This document shows, piece by piece, positions 34,723-43,909 of a stretch of 64,000 bases of DNA (position 1 is the stretch's first letter; every line of letters starts with the position of its first letter). The notes beneath the pieces are model-generated. The model was not told the DNA's origin and did not search any database. It saw only the letters and a program-made list of their open reading frames with translations. The stretch covers positions 682,001 to 746,000 of the forward strand of contig NZ_CP053837.1 of the NCBI RefSeq assembly GCF_013201705.1, in the 5' to 3' direction. The position numbers were made by a program, and so were the translations under genes. The DNA is from Aliarcobacter faecis (lineage in GTDB: Bacteria > Campylobacterota > Campylobacteria > Campylobacterales > Arcobacteraceae).

Positions 34723-36606
34723 ATGGACAAAGAAAAAGAAGAACAGCTTTTAAAAATAATAAAATACTCACCTATAGTTTTAATTCTTTTTATAACTTCT
34801 GTTCTAGTATTCTTTTTATACTTAGAAAATAAAAGAGTATTTTTAAATTCTAAAGAAGAGTTGGAACAAAAATTTTATTTACAAAATGCAGATTTAATAA
34901 AAGATGAAGTAAATAGAGCTTATTTTTATATAAAATATATTCAAGAGAATGCAGAAAATAATCTTAAAAATAGTATAAAAAGTAGAGTTTATGAAGCTCA
35001 CGCAATAGCTTCAAATCTATATGAAAAATATAAAAATATAAAAAGTAAAGATGAAATTCTTGAACTTATAAAAGTTTCTCTTGAGAAGATAAGATATAAC
35101 GATGGAAGAGGTTATTTTTATATTGATGATGCTTTAGGTAATAAACTTTTATTACCACTTGATAAGAAAGATGAAGGAAAAAACTTTCTAAATCATGTAG
35201 ATGATAAAGGATATGCTTTTGTAAAAACAATTGTTGACACAATAGATAATAAAGGTGAAAGATTTGATGAATATTATTGGAAAAATCCAGTTACAAATCT
35301 ATCTTCAAGAAAAATTGCCTTCTATAAATATTTTGAACCATTAAATTTTGCGATTGGAACAGGAGAGTATTTTGATGAGTACAATGAAAATGTCCAAAAA
35401 AGAGTTCTTGATTATGTAAATAGTATAAAATTTGGTAAAAATGGTTATATATTTATTATGACAAATGATGGGATTTGTTTAAGTGAAGAGCAAAAAATTG
35501 TACATACAAAATATAAAATGGAGGATATTTTAGCTTCCAGAGAAGATAATATTGAAGCTATGATAAAAATTGCAAATTCGAATAATGATAATTTTTATAG
35601 GTATGAAGAGAGATATAATAATTCAAATATAGATTATAAAGTAAATAAAATTAGCTATGTAAAGGCTATTTCTGGATGGAATTGGATTATAGGTTCCTCA
35701 TTTTATGAAGATGATGTAAATTTTGAAATAATTGAGATGAAAAAAAGGCTTGATAGTGATTTTGATATAAACTTAAAAAATATTTTATTAGCTAGTATTA
35801 TTTTAATAATATTTTTATTAATTATCTCTTTTTATGTATCAAAATATATTGAGAAAAAATTTATAGATTATAAAGATGAATTAGGAAGTCGGCAAGCTTT
35901 ACTTTTTCAGCAATCAAAAATGGCAACTATGGGAGAGATGATACGAAATATTGCTCATCAATGGAGGCAACCACTATCAGTTATAACTGCAGCAACAAGT
36001 GGAATGCTGATACAAAAAGAGATGGGAAATTTAACTGATGAGTTTTTTGTTAATAGTGCAAAAAAAATAAATAGTTCGGCTTCATATCTATCTCAAACGA
36101 TAGATGACTTTAGAAATTTCTTCAGTCCAAATAAAGAGAAAGAGAAATTTATGATTTCTCATACTCTATCAAAAACTTTGGATTTAATATCTGTTCAACT
36201 AAATACAAAAGATATTTTTATTATAAAAGATGTTCAAAATATTGAAGTTTTTTCTTATGAAAATGAGTTAATTCAAGCTTTGATTAATATATTAAATAAT
36301 GCAAGAGATGAGTTAATCAATAAAGATTATGATAAATATATATTTATTGATATAAATAAAAATAATAATCAGTTGAAAATTGTGATAAAAGATAATGCTG
36401 GTGGTGTAAGAAAAGAGAATTTATCTAAAATATTTAACCCATATTTTACAACAAAAGAGAAAACTCAAGGGACAGGAATAGGGCTTTATATAACTCAAGA
36501 GATTATTTTACAGTTAAATGGTGAAATAAGTGTGAGAAATGTTGACTTTAATTATAATAAAGAGAAGTATAGAGGGGCTGAATTTACTATTACTTTAAAT
36601 CTTTAA
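34723..36606 (+). CDS. Cache-domain sensor histidine kinase
   Basis: 627 residues. Helix at ~12-32, a large periplasmic Cache sensor (about 40-345) with two repeats containing GRGYFYIDD and FGKNGYIFIMTNDG, then a second helix near 350-370. The kinase part has the HQWRQPLSVI phosphoacceptor box around 410, common in this phylum, and an ATPase with GTGIGLYITQEI. No response regulator lies beside it, so it is an orphan kinase. The ligand, probably a small organic molecule, is not predictable. Confidence 0.9.
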   Translation: MDKEKEEQLLKIIKYSPIVLILFITSVLVFFLYLENKRVFLNSKEELEQKFYLQNADLIKDEVNRAYFYIKYIQENAENNLKNSIKSRVYEAHAIASNLYEKYKNIKSKDEILELIKVSLEKIRYNDGRGYFYIDDALGNKLLLPLDKKDEGKNFLNHVDDKGYAFVKTIVDTIDNKGERFDEYYWKNPVTNLSSRKIAFYKYFEPLNFAIGTGEYFDEYNENVQKRVLDYVNSIKFGKNGYIFIMTNDGICLSEEQKIVHTKYKMEDILASREDNIEAMIKIANSNNDNFYRYEERYNNSNIDYKVNKISYVKAISGWNWIIGSSFYEDDVNFEIIEMKKRLDSDFDINLKNILLASIILIIFLLIISFYVSKYIEKKFIDYKDELGSRQALLFQQSKMATMGEMIRNIAHQWRQPLSVITAATSGMLIQKEMGNLTDEFFVNSAKKINSSASYLSQTIDDFRNFFSPNKEKEKFMISHTLSKTLDLISVQLNTKDIFIIKDVQNIEVFSYENELIQALINILNNARDELINKDYDKYIFIDINKNNNQLKIVIKDNAGGVRKENLSKIFNPYFTTKEKTQGTGIGLYITQEIILQLNGEISVRNVDFNYNKEKYRGAEFTITLNL

Positions 36607-36624
36607 TTAATTTTCTGATAATAT

Positions 36625-36639
36625 TGCAACCAAGTTGCA
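36625..36639 (+). promoter_or_regulatory. Candidate Fur-family operator before znuC
   Basis: TGCAAC-CAA-GTTGCA, a perfect six-base inverted repeat with a three-base centre, 13 bases before the znuC start and 16 after the previous stop. TGCAA-type dyads are used by several Fur-family metal regulators. A zinc or manganese uptake operon is the expected target. It could instead be a weak terminator of the kinase gene, though no T-run follows. Confidence 0.45.
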
Positions 36640-36652
36640 GAAAAAGGTTAAT

Positions 36653-37393
36653 ATGAATTTAATACAAATAGAAAATTTATCACACTCTTATGGAAATACA
36701 AAGGCTTTAGAAAATATAAATCTTACAATAAAAGATGGTGATTTTCTAGCTATTATTGGACCAAATGGTGGAGGAAAATCAACACTTCTTAAGCTTATTT
36801 TAGAGTTATTACCCCTTCAAAATGGAAAATTAATAAAAAATATAAAAAATAGTGAAGTTGGTTATGTACCTCAAAATACAAATTTAAATATAGATTTTCC
36901 TATAACTGCTTTGGAAGTAGTTTTAATGGGACATATAAAGAGAAAAAGAAAGTTATTGGGATATGCAAAAGAGGATATTTCTTGTGCTTTAAACTCTTTA
37001 AAACAAGTTGGAATGGAAGATTTTGCAAATAAAAAAATAGGAACTTTAAGTGGAGGTCAAAGACAAAGAGTATTTATTGCACGAGCTTTATGTTCAAGTC
37101 CTAAGATTTTAATGTTAGATGAACCAACAGCAAGTATTGATGTCCAAGGGCAACAAGATATTTATGAACTTTTAAAAAATTTAAATAAATCTATTTCAAT
37201 TGTTGTTGTAAGCCATGATTTATCGATACTTTTAAATTATGCAAAAGATGTTGCTCATGTAAATAGGTCATTGGTTTATCATAGTTTAAAAGATATTCAA
37301 AGAGATGTTACACTTAGTGATGATCATTTATGTGAAGTTGAACTTTTATCAGCTTTAGGAAAAACACAAATGTGTTGTAATCATATTCATTAG
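36653..37393 (+). CDS. znuC: Zinc/manganese-type ABC transporter ATPase (ZnuC-like)
   Basis: About 246 residues from this start. Walker A GPNGGGKSTLLKLIL, signature LSGGQRQRVFIARALC and Walker B LMLDEPTASID are all present. The last residues (MCCNHIH) contain Cys and His, as in other ZnuC/MntA-type ATPases. The ATG is preceded by AAAAAGG; an upstream in-frame TTG is inside the inverted repeat and unlikely. znuB follows 9 bases on. No solute-binding gene (znuA) is in the window. Confidence 0.88.
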   Translation: MNLIQIENLSHSYGNTKALENINLTIKDGDFLAIIGPNGGGKSTLLKLILELLPLQNGKLIKNIKNSEVGYVPQNTNLNIDFPITALEVVLMGHIKRKRKLLGYAKEDISCALNSLKQVGMEDFANKKIGTLSGGQRQRVFIARALCSSPKILMLDEPTASIDVQGQQDIYELLKNLNKSISIVVVSHDLSILLNYAKDVAHVNRSLVYHSLKDIQRDVTLSDDHLCEVELLSALGKTQMCCNHIH

Positions 37394-37402
37394 GGGTAAA
37401 AG

Positions 37403-38200
37403 GTGTTTGAGATTTTACAATATGATTTTATACAAAATGCGATACTTGCAGGGATTTTAATCTCAATTGCAGCAGGAATTATTGGAAGTTTGGTTGTAGT
37501 AAATAAGGTTACATTTCTTACAGGTGGAATTGCTCATAGTGCTTATGGTGGGATTGGAATTGCAATATATTTAGGAATACCAGTTCTATTTGGAGCTACT
37601 GTTTTTGCTTGTATTACAGCTATTTTAATTGCAATTATTACATTAAAAAATAAGAGCCGAATAGATGCAATAATTGGTATGATGTGGGCAAGTGGAATGG
37701 CAATAGGGATAGTTTTTATAGACTTAAGTCCAGGATATAATGTAGATTTAATGAGTTATTTGTTTGGAAGTATAATTGCAGTTTCAAATGATGATTTAAT
37801 TTATATGACTTTGCTTGATATTTTTATTATAGTAATAGTTCTATTCTTTTATAAACAGATTTTAGCAGTATCTTATGATAGTGAGTTTGCAGGACTTAGA
37901 GGAATAAATGTAAAGTTTTTTTATACATTAATACTCATTTTATCAGCTTTATGTGTTGTTGCTGCAATTAAAGCAGTTGGACTTATTTTGGTTATTGCAC
38001 TTCTTACAATTCCAACATATTTAGCAGAAACATTTGCAAATAAATTATCAAATATGATGATTATTAGCTCAATTTTAGCTACAATATTTACACTATATGG
38101 GCTAGTTATTTCTTATGTATATGATATTAGCTCAGGAGCTAGTATAATAATGGTTAGCGTTGTTGCTTTGGCTATTGTAAAGCTTTTTAAAAGGAGTTGA
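37403..38200 (+). CDS. znuB: Zinc/manganese-type ABC transporter permease (ZnuB-like)
   Basis: 265 residues with about eight hydrophobic segments and the family motifs AGILISIAAGIIGSLVVV and GGIAHSAYGGIGIAIYLG, plus LRGINVKFFY. Start is GTG with AAAAGG just before. It pairs with the upstream ATPase. Metal specificity (zinc or manganese) cannot be separated by sequence alone; both use this fold. Confidence 0.88.
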   Translation: MFEILQYDFIQNAILAGILISIAAGIIGSLVVVNKVTFLTGGIAHSAYGGIGIAIYLGIPVLFGATVFACITAILIAIITLKNKSRIDAIIGMMWASGMAIGIVFIDLSPGYNVDLMSYLFGSIIAVSNDDLIYMTLLDIFIIVIVLFFYKQILAVSYDSEFAGLRGINVKFFYTLILILSALCVVAAIKAVGLILVIALLTIPTYLAETFANKLSNMMIISSILATIFTLYGLVISYVYDISSGASIIMVSVVALAIVKLFKRS

Positions 38201-38279
38201 TTTATAGATTATACTCCTATAATAAAAAGAGTCAATAAATAAAATATTAAAAAAATAAAAATGAAAGACGGAAAAACCA

Positions 38280-39116
38280 ATGAAAAAAATAGATCAAAAA
38301 ATAGAACAAGGTGTTATAAATACTTTAAAAGTAAATAGGGTTAGTGAACCTGGAATTTATCTAATAAGTGGTGATGAAACAGAAGTTCTATTACCAAATG
38401 CTTATGTAAATAAAACTATGCAAATAGATAGTTTAATTGATGTTTTTATATATACTGATAGTGAAGATAGGCTTGTAGCTACTACATTAAAACCATATTT
38501 ATATCTAAATGAGTTTGCAAATTTAAAAATAGTTGATAGTGCAAAATTTGGATATTTTGTTGATATTGGTTTAGCAAAAGATTTATTAGTTCCAAAAAAT
38601 AGGCAAAAAGGAAGTTTTAGTGTTGGTGCATATAAAGTTTTACAAATGCAGTTTGATGAAAAAACAAAAAGATTAATTGCAAGTGAAAAATATATTTTAG
38701 AAAAAGAGCCAAAAAATTTAAAACAAAATGATGAAGTAGAGATAATTTTATACTCAAAAACTCCACTAGGATTTAAAGTAATTGTAAATAATCTTTATGA
38801 GGGTATGATTTTCCACTCTGAAGTTTTTGAAAATCTAAAAATTGGTGATAAAAAAAGAGCTTATGTTAAAAAAGTAAGAGATGATAATAAATTAGATATT
38901 AGTTTGCAAAAAATAGGGCAAAAAATAGATGATAATAAAATTATTGAAATTTTAAAAAATAGTGGGGGAAGTATAAATTTTACATATAAAAGTGATGTAG
39001 AAGATATAAAAAGAGTTTTTGCTATGAGTAAAAAGTCTTTTAAAGCAACATTAACAAAGCTTTTGGAAGAGAAAAAGATTATTTTGGAAGAGGATAAAAT
39101 TAAGCTTTTTAATTAA
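38280..39116 (+). CDS. cvfB: CvfB/YitL-like S1 RNA-binding protein
   Basis: 278 residues. Layout of CvfB: an N-terminal S1-like domain, a second S1 (about 75-140) with FGYFVDIGLAKDLLVPK, a third (about 150-220) with LGFKVIVNNLYEGMIF, and a C-terminal winged helix (about 220-275). CvfB proteins bind RNA and affect virulence-factor expression in Staphylococcus; the role here is unknown. It stands alone. Confidence 0.85.
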   Translation: MKKIDQKIEQGVINTLKVNRVSEPGIYLISGDETEVLLPNAYVNKTMQIDSLIDVFIYTDSEDRLVATTLKPYLYLNEFANLKIVDSAKFGYFVDIGLAKDLLVPKNRQKGSFSVGAYKVLQMQFDEKTKRLIASEKYILEKEPKNLKQNDEVEIILYSKTPLGFKVIVNNLYEGMIFHSEVFENLKIGDKKRAYVKKVRDDNKLDISLQKIGQKIDDNKIIEILKNSGGSINFTYKSDVEDIKRVFAMSKKSFKATLTKLLEEKKIILEEDKIKLFN

Positions 39117-39180
39117 GACAAACTTTATCCTAATTGAATATAATTACAAGATATTTTAATTAAAAAAGGAGATATATTTT

Positions 39181-39720
39181 ATGGCAACAGTAAAATTTCA
39201 CGGTGAAGTTGATGTAAACTTAAGTGGTACAGAGTTAAATGTGGGTGATATTGCTCCAGTAGTTACTGGAGTTGCTGCTGATTTAAGTGATATTCAAATT
39301 GGTGGACAACAAGGAAAGGCTCAAATTATTTTAGCAGTTCCATCACTAGATACTGGTGTTTGTGCAAAAGAGGCAAAAAGATTTAATGATGAAGCAGCAA
39401 AAATTTCTCATGCTGATATAATTATTGTATCTATGGATTTACCATTTGCTATGAAAAGATTTTGTGCAACAGAAGGAACAACAAATGTAAAAGTTGCTTC
39501 AGATTTTAGAGCAAAAGCATTTGCAAAATCTTATGGAGTTTTACAAGCAAATGGACCATTGGCTGGATTAACTGCAAGAGCAGTATTTATTGTAAATCCT
39601 TCAGGAAAAATTACTTATAAAGAGATTGTTCCTGAAATTACAGATGAGCCAAATTATGATGCAGTTTTAGTTGCAGCTCTTGAAGCTACATCAACAGCTT
39701 GTTGTGGAAGCTGCCACTAA
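39181..39720 (+). CDS. tpx: Thiol peroxidase Tpx with a cysteine-rich tail
   Basis: 179 residues, slightly longer than E. coli Tpx (168). The peroxidatic cysteine is C61 in PSLDTGVCAKE and the resolving one C95 in RFCATEG, so the atypical two-Cys mechanism is kept. The last residues are TACCGSCH, adding three cysteines and a histidine not found in the E. coli protein. Family role: reduces hydrogen and lipid peroxides with thioredoxin. Strong hairpin terminator follows. Start has AAAAGGAG upstream. Confidence 0.93.
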   Translation: MATVKFHGEVDVNLSGTELNVGDIAPVVTGVAADLSDIQIGGQQGKAQIILAVPSLDTGVCAKEAKRFNDEAAKISHADIIIVSMDLPFAMKRFCATEGTTNVKVASDFRAKAFAKSYGVLQANGPLAGLTARAVFIVNPSGKITYKEIVPEITDEPNYDAVLVAALEATSTACCGSCH

Positions 39721-39727
39721 TAAAACT

Positions 39728-39763
39728 TTTAGGCAAGATTTTCTTGCCTAAACTCTTTTTTTA
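39728..39763 (+). terminator. Terminator of tpx
   Basis: TTTAGGCAAGA / TCTTGCCTAAA, an 11-bp stem with a three-base loop, then CTCTTTTTTTA. A clear intrinsic terminator eight bases after the tpx stop. Confidence 0.9.
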
Positions 39764-39820
39764 TCTATTATTAATTAAAAAGTTGTAATATTGTTTAAAT
39801 CTCCAAAGAAAGGATTGTTT

Positions 39821-40531
39821 ATGCAAAAAATAATTAAATCTATGTTTGTTTTAATGTTAAGTCTCTCATTTTCTAATGCTTCAATGGTTGAAGATGGGGT
39901 TTTGGAACTTGAAAAAGGAAATGTTTTAGAAGCAGCAAATATATTTAATAGTGCTTGTCAAAAAGGTGCATTTGCTGGTTGTTATAATTTGGGTTTGATG
40001 TATTTTCAAGGTAATAATATTGCCAAAAATTATCCAAAAGCTTATGAATTTTTTACAAAAGCGTGTAATGAAGGACATAATCAAGCATGTTTTAATCTTG
40101 CTTTTATGGATGAGAAAGGTTTGGGAGTAAATCAAAATGTAGATAAAGCAATGAGTCTATATAGTAAAGTTTGTGAAGAAGGAAATGCTAGTGCTTGTTT
40201 TAACCTATCAGCTATTTTTGAAAATCAAGGTGATAATTTTAAAAATGTAGATTTCCTTACAAAAGCTTGTAATTTAGAACATGCAAAGGCTTGTTATAAT
40301 CTTGCTTTTAAATATTATAATGAAGAGGGTGTGGAGTTATCACCTTTAAAAGCTGTGAATTTATATCAAAAGTCTTGTGATTTAGGATATTCAAATGCTT
40401 GTTTTAATTTAGGTGTTGCATATTTGGATGGAAAGTTTTTTGCTGTAAATAAAAGTCAAGCAAAATTTTATTTTGATAAAGCTTGTTCTTTGAATAATGA
40501 AAAAGCTTGTGAAGAGTCTAATAAACTTTAA
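39821..40531 (+). CDS. Secreted cysteine-rich Sel1-repeat protein (Hcp-like)
   Basis: About 236 residues from this ATG, which follows AAAGAAAGGA at the right distance. Signal peptide ends near SNASM. Six to seven Sel1 repeats follow, each with paired cysteines such as ACQKGAFAGCYNLGLMY and ACNEGHNQACFNLAF. This is the pattern of Helicobacter cysteine-rich proteins (Hcp), whose repeat cysteines form disulfides in the periplasm. Function not known here; some Hcp proteins bind beta-lactams. Confidence 0.88.
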   Translation: MQKIIKSMFVLMLSLSFSNASMVEDGVLELEKGNVLEAANIFNSACQKGAFAGCYNLGLMYFQGNNIAKNYPKAYEFFTKACNEGHNQACFNLAFMDEKGLGVNQNVDKAMSLYSKVCEEGNASACFNLSAIFENQGDNFKNVDFLTKACNLEHAKACYNLAFKYYNEEGVELSPLKAVNLYQKSCDLGYSNACFNLGVAYLDGKFFAVNKSQAKFYFDKACSLNNEKACEESNKL

Positions 40532-40658
40532 ATTTTAAATAGGAATGTCTTTTTATACATTTTATGTAAAAAAATTTTCTAAAAATTATTTAGATAAATG
40601 AAGATTTAAGAAATAATATATAATAATGATAACTTATATCATATAAATAGGAAGTGTA

Positions 40659-42056
40659 ATGGATTATAGAATAGAAAAAGATACTATGGGAGAGATAAAA
40701 GTTCCAAATAATCAATATTGGGGAGCTCAGACTCAAAGAAGTTTGGAAAATTTTCCAATTGGTGATGAAAAAATGCCAAGAGAAATTATTGAAGGTTTTG
40801 CTTATCTAAAAAAGGCTTGTGCAATTGTAAATAATAAACTAAAAAGATTAGATGATGTTAAAACTGATGTTATTTGTAAGGCTTGTGATGAAGTTATAAA
40901 AGGTGATTTATCAAAAGAGTTTCCTTTAGTTGTTTGGCAAACTGGATCAGGAACTCAATCAAATATGAATATAAATGAAGTAGTCGCTTCAAGAGCAAGT
41001 GAACTTTTAGGAAAAGATTTTAGAGTTGAAAAACCTATTCATCCAAATGATGATGTAAATAAAGGTCAAAGTTCAAATGATACTTATCCAACTGCAATGA
41101 GAGTTGCTTTTGTTCTTGAAGTACAAAAAAGATTAATTCCAGCTATAAATATTTTAAAAACAACTTTAGAGAAAAAAGTAAAAGAGTTTGAAAATATTGT
41201 AAAAATTGGAAGAACTCATCTTCAAGATGCAACTCCTTTGACTTTAGGGCAAGAGATCTCAGCTTATGTTGATATGTTAGATAAAGCATTAGCTCAAATT
41301 GATGATTCAATGAAATATATTGTTGAACTTGCTATTGGAGGAACTGCTGTTGGAACTGGATTAAATTCACATCCAGATTTCTCACCAATGGTTTGTGATG
41401 CTTTAAATGATTTAACAAAAACAAAATATGCTTTCAAATCTCATCCAAATAAATTTCATGCTTTAACATCTCATGATGGAGAAGTATTTTTAAGTGGAGC
41501 TTTAAATGCCCTTGCTTCAAATTTAATGAAATTTGCAAATGATATAAGATGGCTTTCAAGTGGACCTAGATGTGGAATAGGAGAGATTACTATACCTGAA
41601 AATGAACCAGGAAGTTCAATAATGCCTGGAAAAGTAAATCCAACTCAAAGTGAAGCTATGACAATGGTTGCTGTTCAAGTTATGGGAAATCACTCAACTA
41701 TAAGTATAGCTGCTAGTCAAGGAAATTTTGAATTAAATGTATTTAAACCTGTTATTGCTCTAAATATAATTCAATCAATTAGACTTTTAAGTGATACAAT
41801 GGTTGCATTTAATGATAATTGTGCAGTTGGAATTGAACCAAATTTAACAAATATAAATAAATATTTAAATGACTCTTTAATGCTTGTAACTGCATTAAAT
41901 CCATATATTGGTTATGAAAAAGCAGCTTTAATTGCAAAAACAGCTCATAAAAATGGGACAACACTTAAACAAGAAGCATTAAATCTTGGAATTTTAAGTG
42001 AGCAAGAGTTTGACTCTTATGTAAAACCAGAAGATATGATTAAACCTAGTTTATAA
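40659..42056 (+). CDS. fumC: Class II fumarate hydratase FumC
   Basis: 465 residues, iron-free fumarase of the TCA cycle interconverting fumarate and malate in the cytoplasm. [14 protein letters not shown], the histidine in [16 protein letters not shown], and the signature [15 protein letters not shown] (with the catalytic serine) are all present. Start preceded by AGGAAG. A small acidic protein gene follows 14 bases after. Confidence 0.97.
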   Translation: MDYRIEKDTMGEIKVPNNQYWGAQTQRSLENFPIGDEKMPREIIEGFAYLKKACAIVNNKLKRLDDVKTDVICKACDEVIKGDLSKEFPLVVWQTGSGTQSNMNINEVVASRASELLGKDFRVEKPIHPNDDVNKGQSSNDTYPTAMRVAFVLEVQKRLIPAINILKTTLEKKVKEFENIVKIGRTHLQDATPLTLGQEISAYVDMLDKALAQIDDSMKYIVELAIGGTAVGTGLNSHPDFSPMVCDALNDLTKTKYAFKSHPNKFHALTSHDGEVFLSGALNALASNLMKFANDIRWLSSGPRCGIGEITIPENEPGSSIMPGKVNPTQSEAMTMVAVQVMGNHSTISIAASQGNFELNVFKPVIALNIIQSIRLLSDTMVAFNDNCAVGIEPNLTNINKYLNDSLMLVTALNPYIGYEKAALIAKTAHKNGTTLKQEALNLGILSEQEFDSYVKPEDMIKPSL

Positions 42057-42070
42057 TTACGGAGATATGA

Positions 42071-42316
42071 TTGAAAGAGTTAGAAAAAGTTTTCTTGGTT
42101 GATGAGTTTGAGGAAGGTTGGGGAATGGAGGAGATAGTTGTTTGTGATGAACAACTATTTGATTATTGTATAGAAGTTCTTTTTATCCCTGAAGATAAAA
42201 TAGAAGAGCTAAATATGATAGATAATGAGTTAGAAATTGTCTTAAAAGATTTAGAAGATGAAGATGCTAGTGAAGATTGGTATGTAAATCTTCTTAAACA
42301 CTCAAAATATAATTAA
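42071..42316 (+). CDS. Small acidic protein of unknown function downstream of fumC
   Basis: 81 residues. Starts at TTG with GGAG six bases before; no in-frame ATG nearby gives a longer frame. Rich in Glu and Asp (about one residue in three), with no signal or membrane helix. Two cysteines (VVCDE, DYCIEV) are in the first half. Likely co-transcribed with fumC. No family recognised; it may be a phylum-specific conserved protein. Confidence 0.6.
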   Translation: MKELEKVFLVDEFEEGWGMEEIVVCDEQLFDYCIEVLFIPEDKIEELNMIDNELEIVLKDLEDEDASEDWYVNLLKHSKYN

Positions 42317-42348
42317 AGAAAGGAGCAACTTTTTGTTGCTTCTTTTAT
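42317..42348 (+). terminator. Terminator after the fumC pair
   Basis: AAAGGAGCAAC and GTTGCTTCTTT form an 11-bp stem with one G-T pair and a five-base loop, followed by a short T-run. It begins at the preceding stop codon. Confidence 0.7.
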
Positions 42349-42441
42349 CAAATATCTATAAATAAGGCTTTCTTGCCCAAAATCAAGTAAAATTTTGTAA
42401 TAAAAGGTTAAAATCAAATAATTTAAATTTAGGAGATTTTT

Positions 42442-43665
42442 ATGAGTTCGTGGTATAAAAAATTTTCATCACAACCACATCAACCATTTTTTACAAATGG
42501 AATTCTTTTTTTTACACTATTTATGCTTTTATTCTTTTTGAGTTATTCAAATATTTTGGATTTAGATTTAAATCTTTTAACTTATCATGCATATAGTTTA
42601 ATTTTTGTTGTATTTATTCAGTTCTTTTTAGGATTTTTATTTGTAGTTTTCCCAAAATTCTTGATGCAAAGTGAAATAGAAGTTCAAGAGTATATGAACC
42701 AATTTCATATATATTTTATAGGAAGTATTGGAATTTTTATCTCTATAATCTTTTTCCCAAAATTTGTTTTTTTATTCCAAATTTTACTTTTATTTGCACA
42801 AGTTTTGAGTTTTAAGCTACTTTATTCTATTCATAAAAAAAGTATTATGCAAGATAAAACTGATACAAAATGGGTTTTAATCTCTTTTGCAGCTGGACTT
42901 GTATCTCATTTGTTATTTATAGTTTCACAGTTTGATTTTAGTTCATCTTATTTAGTTTCAAGAATTGCAATAAATAGTGGATTTTATCTATTTTTATTTA
43001 TGATTATTTTTACAATTTCTCAAAGAATGATCCCCTTTTTTACAAGAGTTATGGCTCCAGAATATATTATAAATAAAACTCCAAAACTTCTTGATATTCT
43101 TTGTTTATTACTTATTTTAAAAGTTTTTTTATTAAGTTTTGATAATCCAAAATTAAATTTAATAGCAGATATTCCACTTTTTATTTTTATTTCTAAAGAG
43201 TTAATACGATGGAAACTTCCTATTTTCCAAATGCCACCAATTGTTTGGATTTTACATTTAGGTCTTTTTTGGATTCCTATTGCCTTTTTAATCTCTATTA
43301 TTGAAGGTATTATGGTATTTATAAACCCAGAGTTTTTCTTTGAAAAAGCTGTAATTCATACTTTAGCTATTGGATATTTTGTAACAGTTTTAATTGGATT
43401 TGGAACAAGAGTTATTTTAGGACACTCTGGAAGAAAAATACAGACAGATAATTTCTCAATAATAATTTTTATTTCTGTACAAATTCTGGCTTTTTTTAGA
43501 ATTTTTACTTCAATTAGCTCTAATTTAAATCTAAATTATACATTATTAATTGATGTTACAGCACTTTTATTAGTAGCAACTTTAATTATTTGGTCTAGTA
43601 GATATGTAGTAATTTTAGTAGAAAATGAAAAAAAAGTAGAAGAAAAACCAAAATGGAAAGCTTGA
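42442..43665 (+). CDS. nnrS: NnrS-family haem/copper membrane protein
   Basis: 407 residues with about twelve hydrophobic helices. The N-terminus has PHQPFFTNG, and conserved histidines lie in HTLAIGYFVTVLIGFGTRV followed by ILGHSGR, and in QRMIPFFTRV, as in the NnrS family. NnrS proteins sit in the inner membrane and protect against nitrosative stress. A truncated globin elsewhere in the window has a related role. Start preceded by AGGAG. Confidence 0.88.
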   Translation: MSSWYKKFSSQPHQPFFTNGILFFTLFMLLFFLSYSNILDLDLNLLTYHAYSLIFVVFIQFFLGFLFVVFPKFLMQSEIEVQEYMNQFHIYFIGSIGIFISIIFFPKFVFLFQILLLFAQVLSFKLLYSIHKKSIMQDKTDTKWVLISFAAGLVSHLLFIVSQFDFSSSYLVSRIAINSGFYLFLFMIIFTISQRMIPFFTRVMAPEYIINKTPKLLDILCLLLILKVFLLSFDNPKLNLIADIPLFIFISKELIRWKLPIFQMPPIVWILHLGLFWIPIAFLISIIEGIMVFINPEFFFEKAVIHTLAIGYFVTVLIGFGTRVILGHSGRKIQTDNFSIIIFISVQILAFFRIFTSISSNLNLNYTLLIDVTALLLVATLIIWSSRYVVILVENEKKVEEKPKWKA

Positions 43666-43688
43666 TTAATTTTCGATTAATCTTTTTT
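43664..43688 (+). terminator. Terminator of nnrS
   Basis: GATTAAT / ATTAATC with loop TTTCG, followed by six T. It overlaps the nnrS stop codon. Confidence 0.75.
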
Positions 43689-43703
43689 GTATATAATTTC
43701 AAT

Positions 43704-43834
43704 ATAAGTTAAGTTGATTAATTAACTTAATTTATAGAAAATATTTTTTTAAGATAAGTTTCTTAAATAGATAATTTTTATGTTTCCTTGTGTATGAAGA
43801 GAGTCGCTTCCCCTAGGCGACTCTCTTTTTTTTT
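43704..43834 (+). ncRNA. Candidate small RNA with a strong terminator
   Basis: No gene lies between the nnrS terminator and the helicase gene, yet a very strong terminator is found at 43797-43834: AAGAGAGTCGC / GCGACTCTCTT, a 9-base loop, then nine or more T. A TATAAT-like box at 43692-43697 would start a transcript of about 130 bases ending there. Only a five-codon ORF is inside. The stretch also has TTAAGTT / AACTTAA pairing. A protein-free RNA gene is the best explanation, but the promoter is weakly supported. Confidence 0.4.
43797..43834 (+). terminator. Strong orphan terminator upstream of the helicase gene
   Basis: An 11-bp stem with GC-rich core (AAGAGAGTCGC / GCGACTCTCTT), loop TTCCCCTAG and a run of T. 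It is directional to the + strand. There is no ORF upstream that it could serve except the nnrS transcript, which already has its own terminator. Confidence 0.9.
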
Positions 43835-43909
43835 ATCTATATTTAACTCCCATTATAATACTATTTCAAAATGATTTTACTTTTTAAACAAAATATATAA
43901 GCCTTATTT

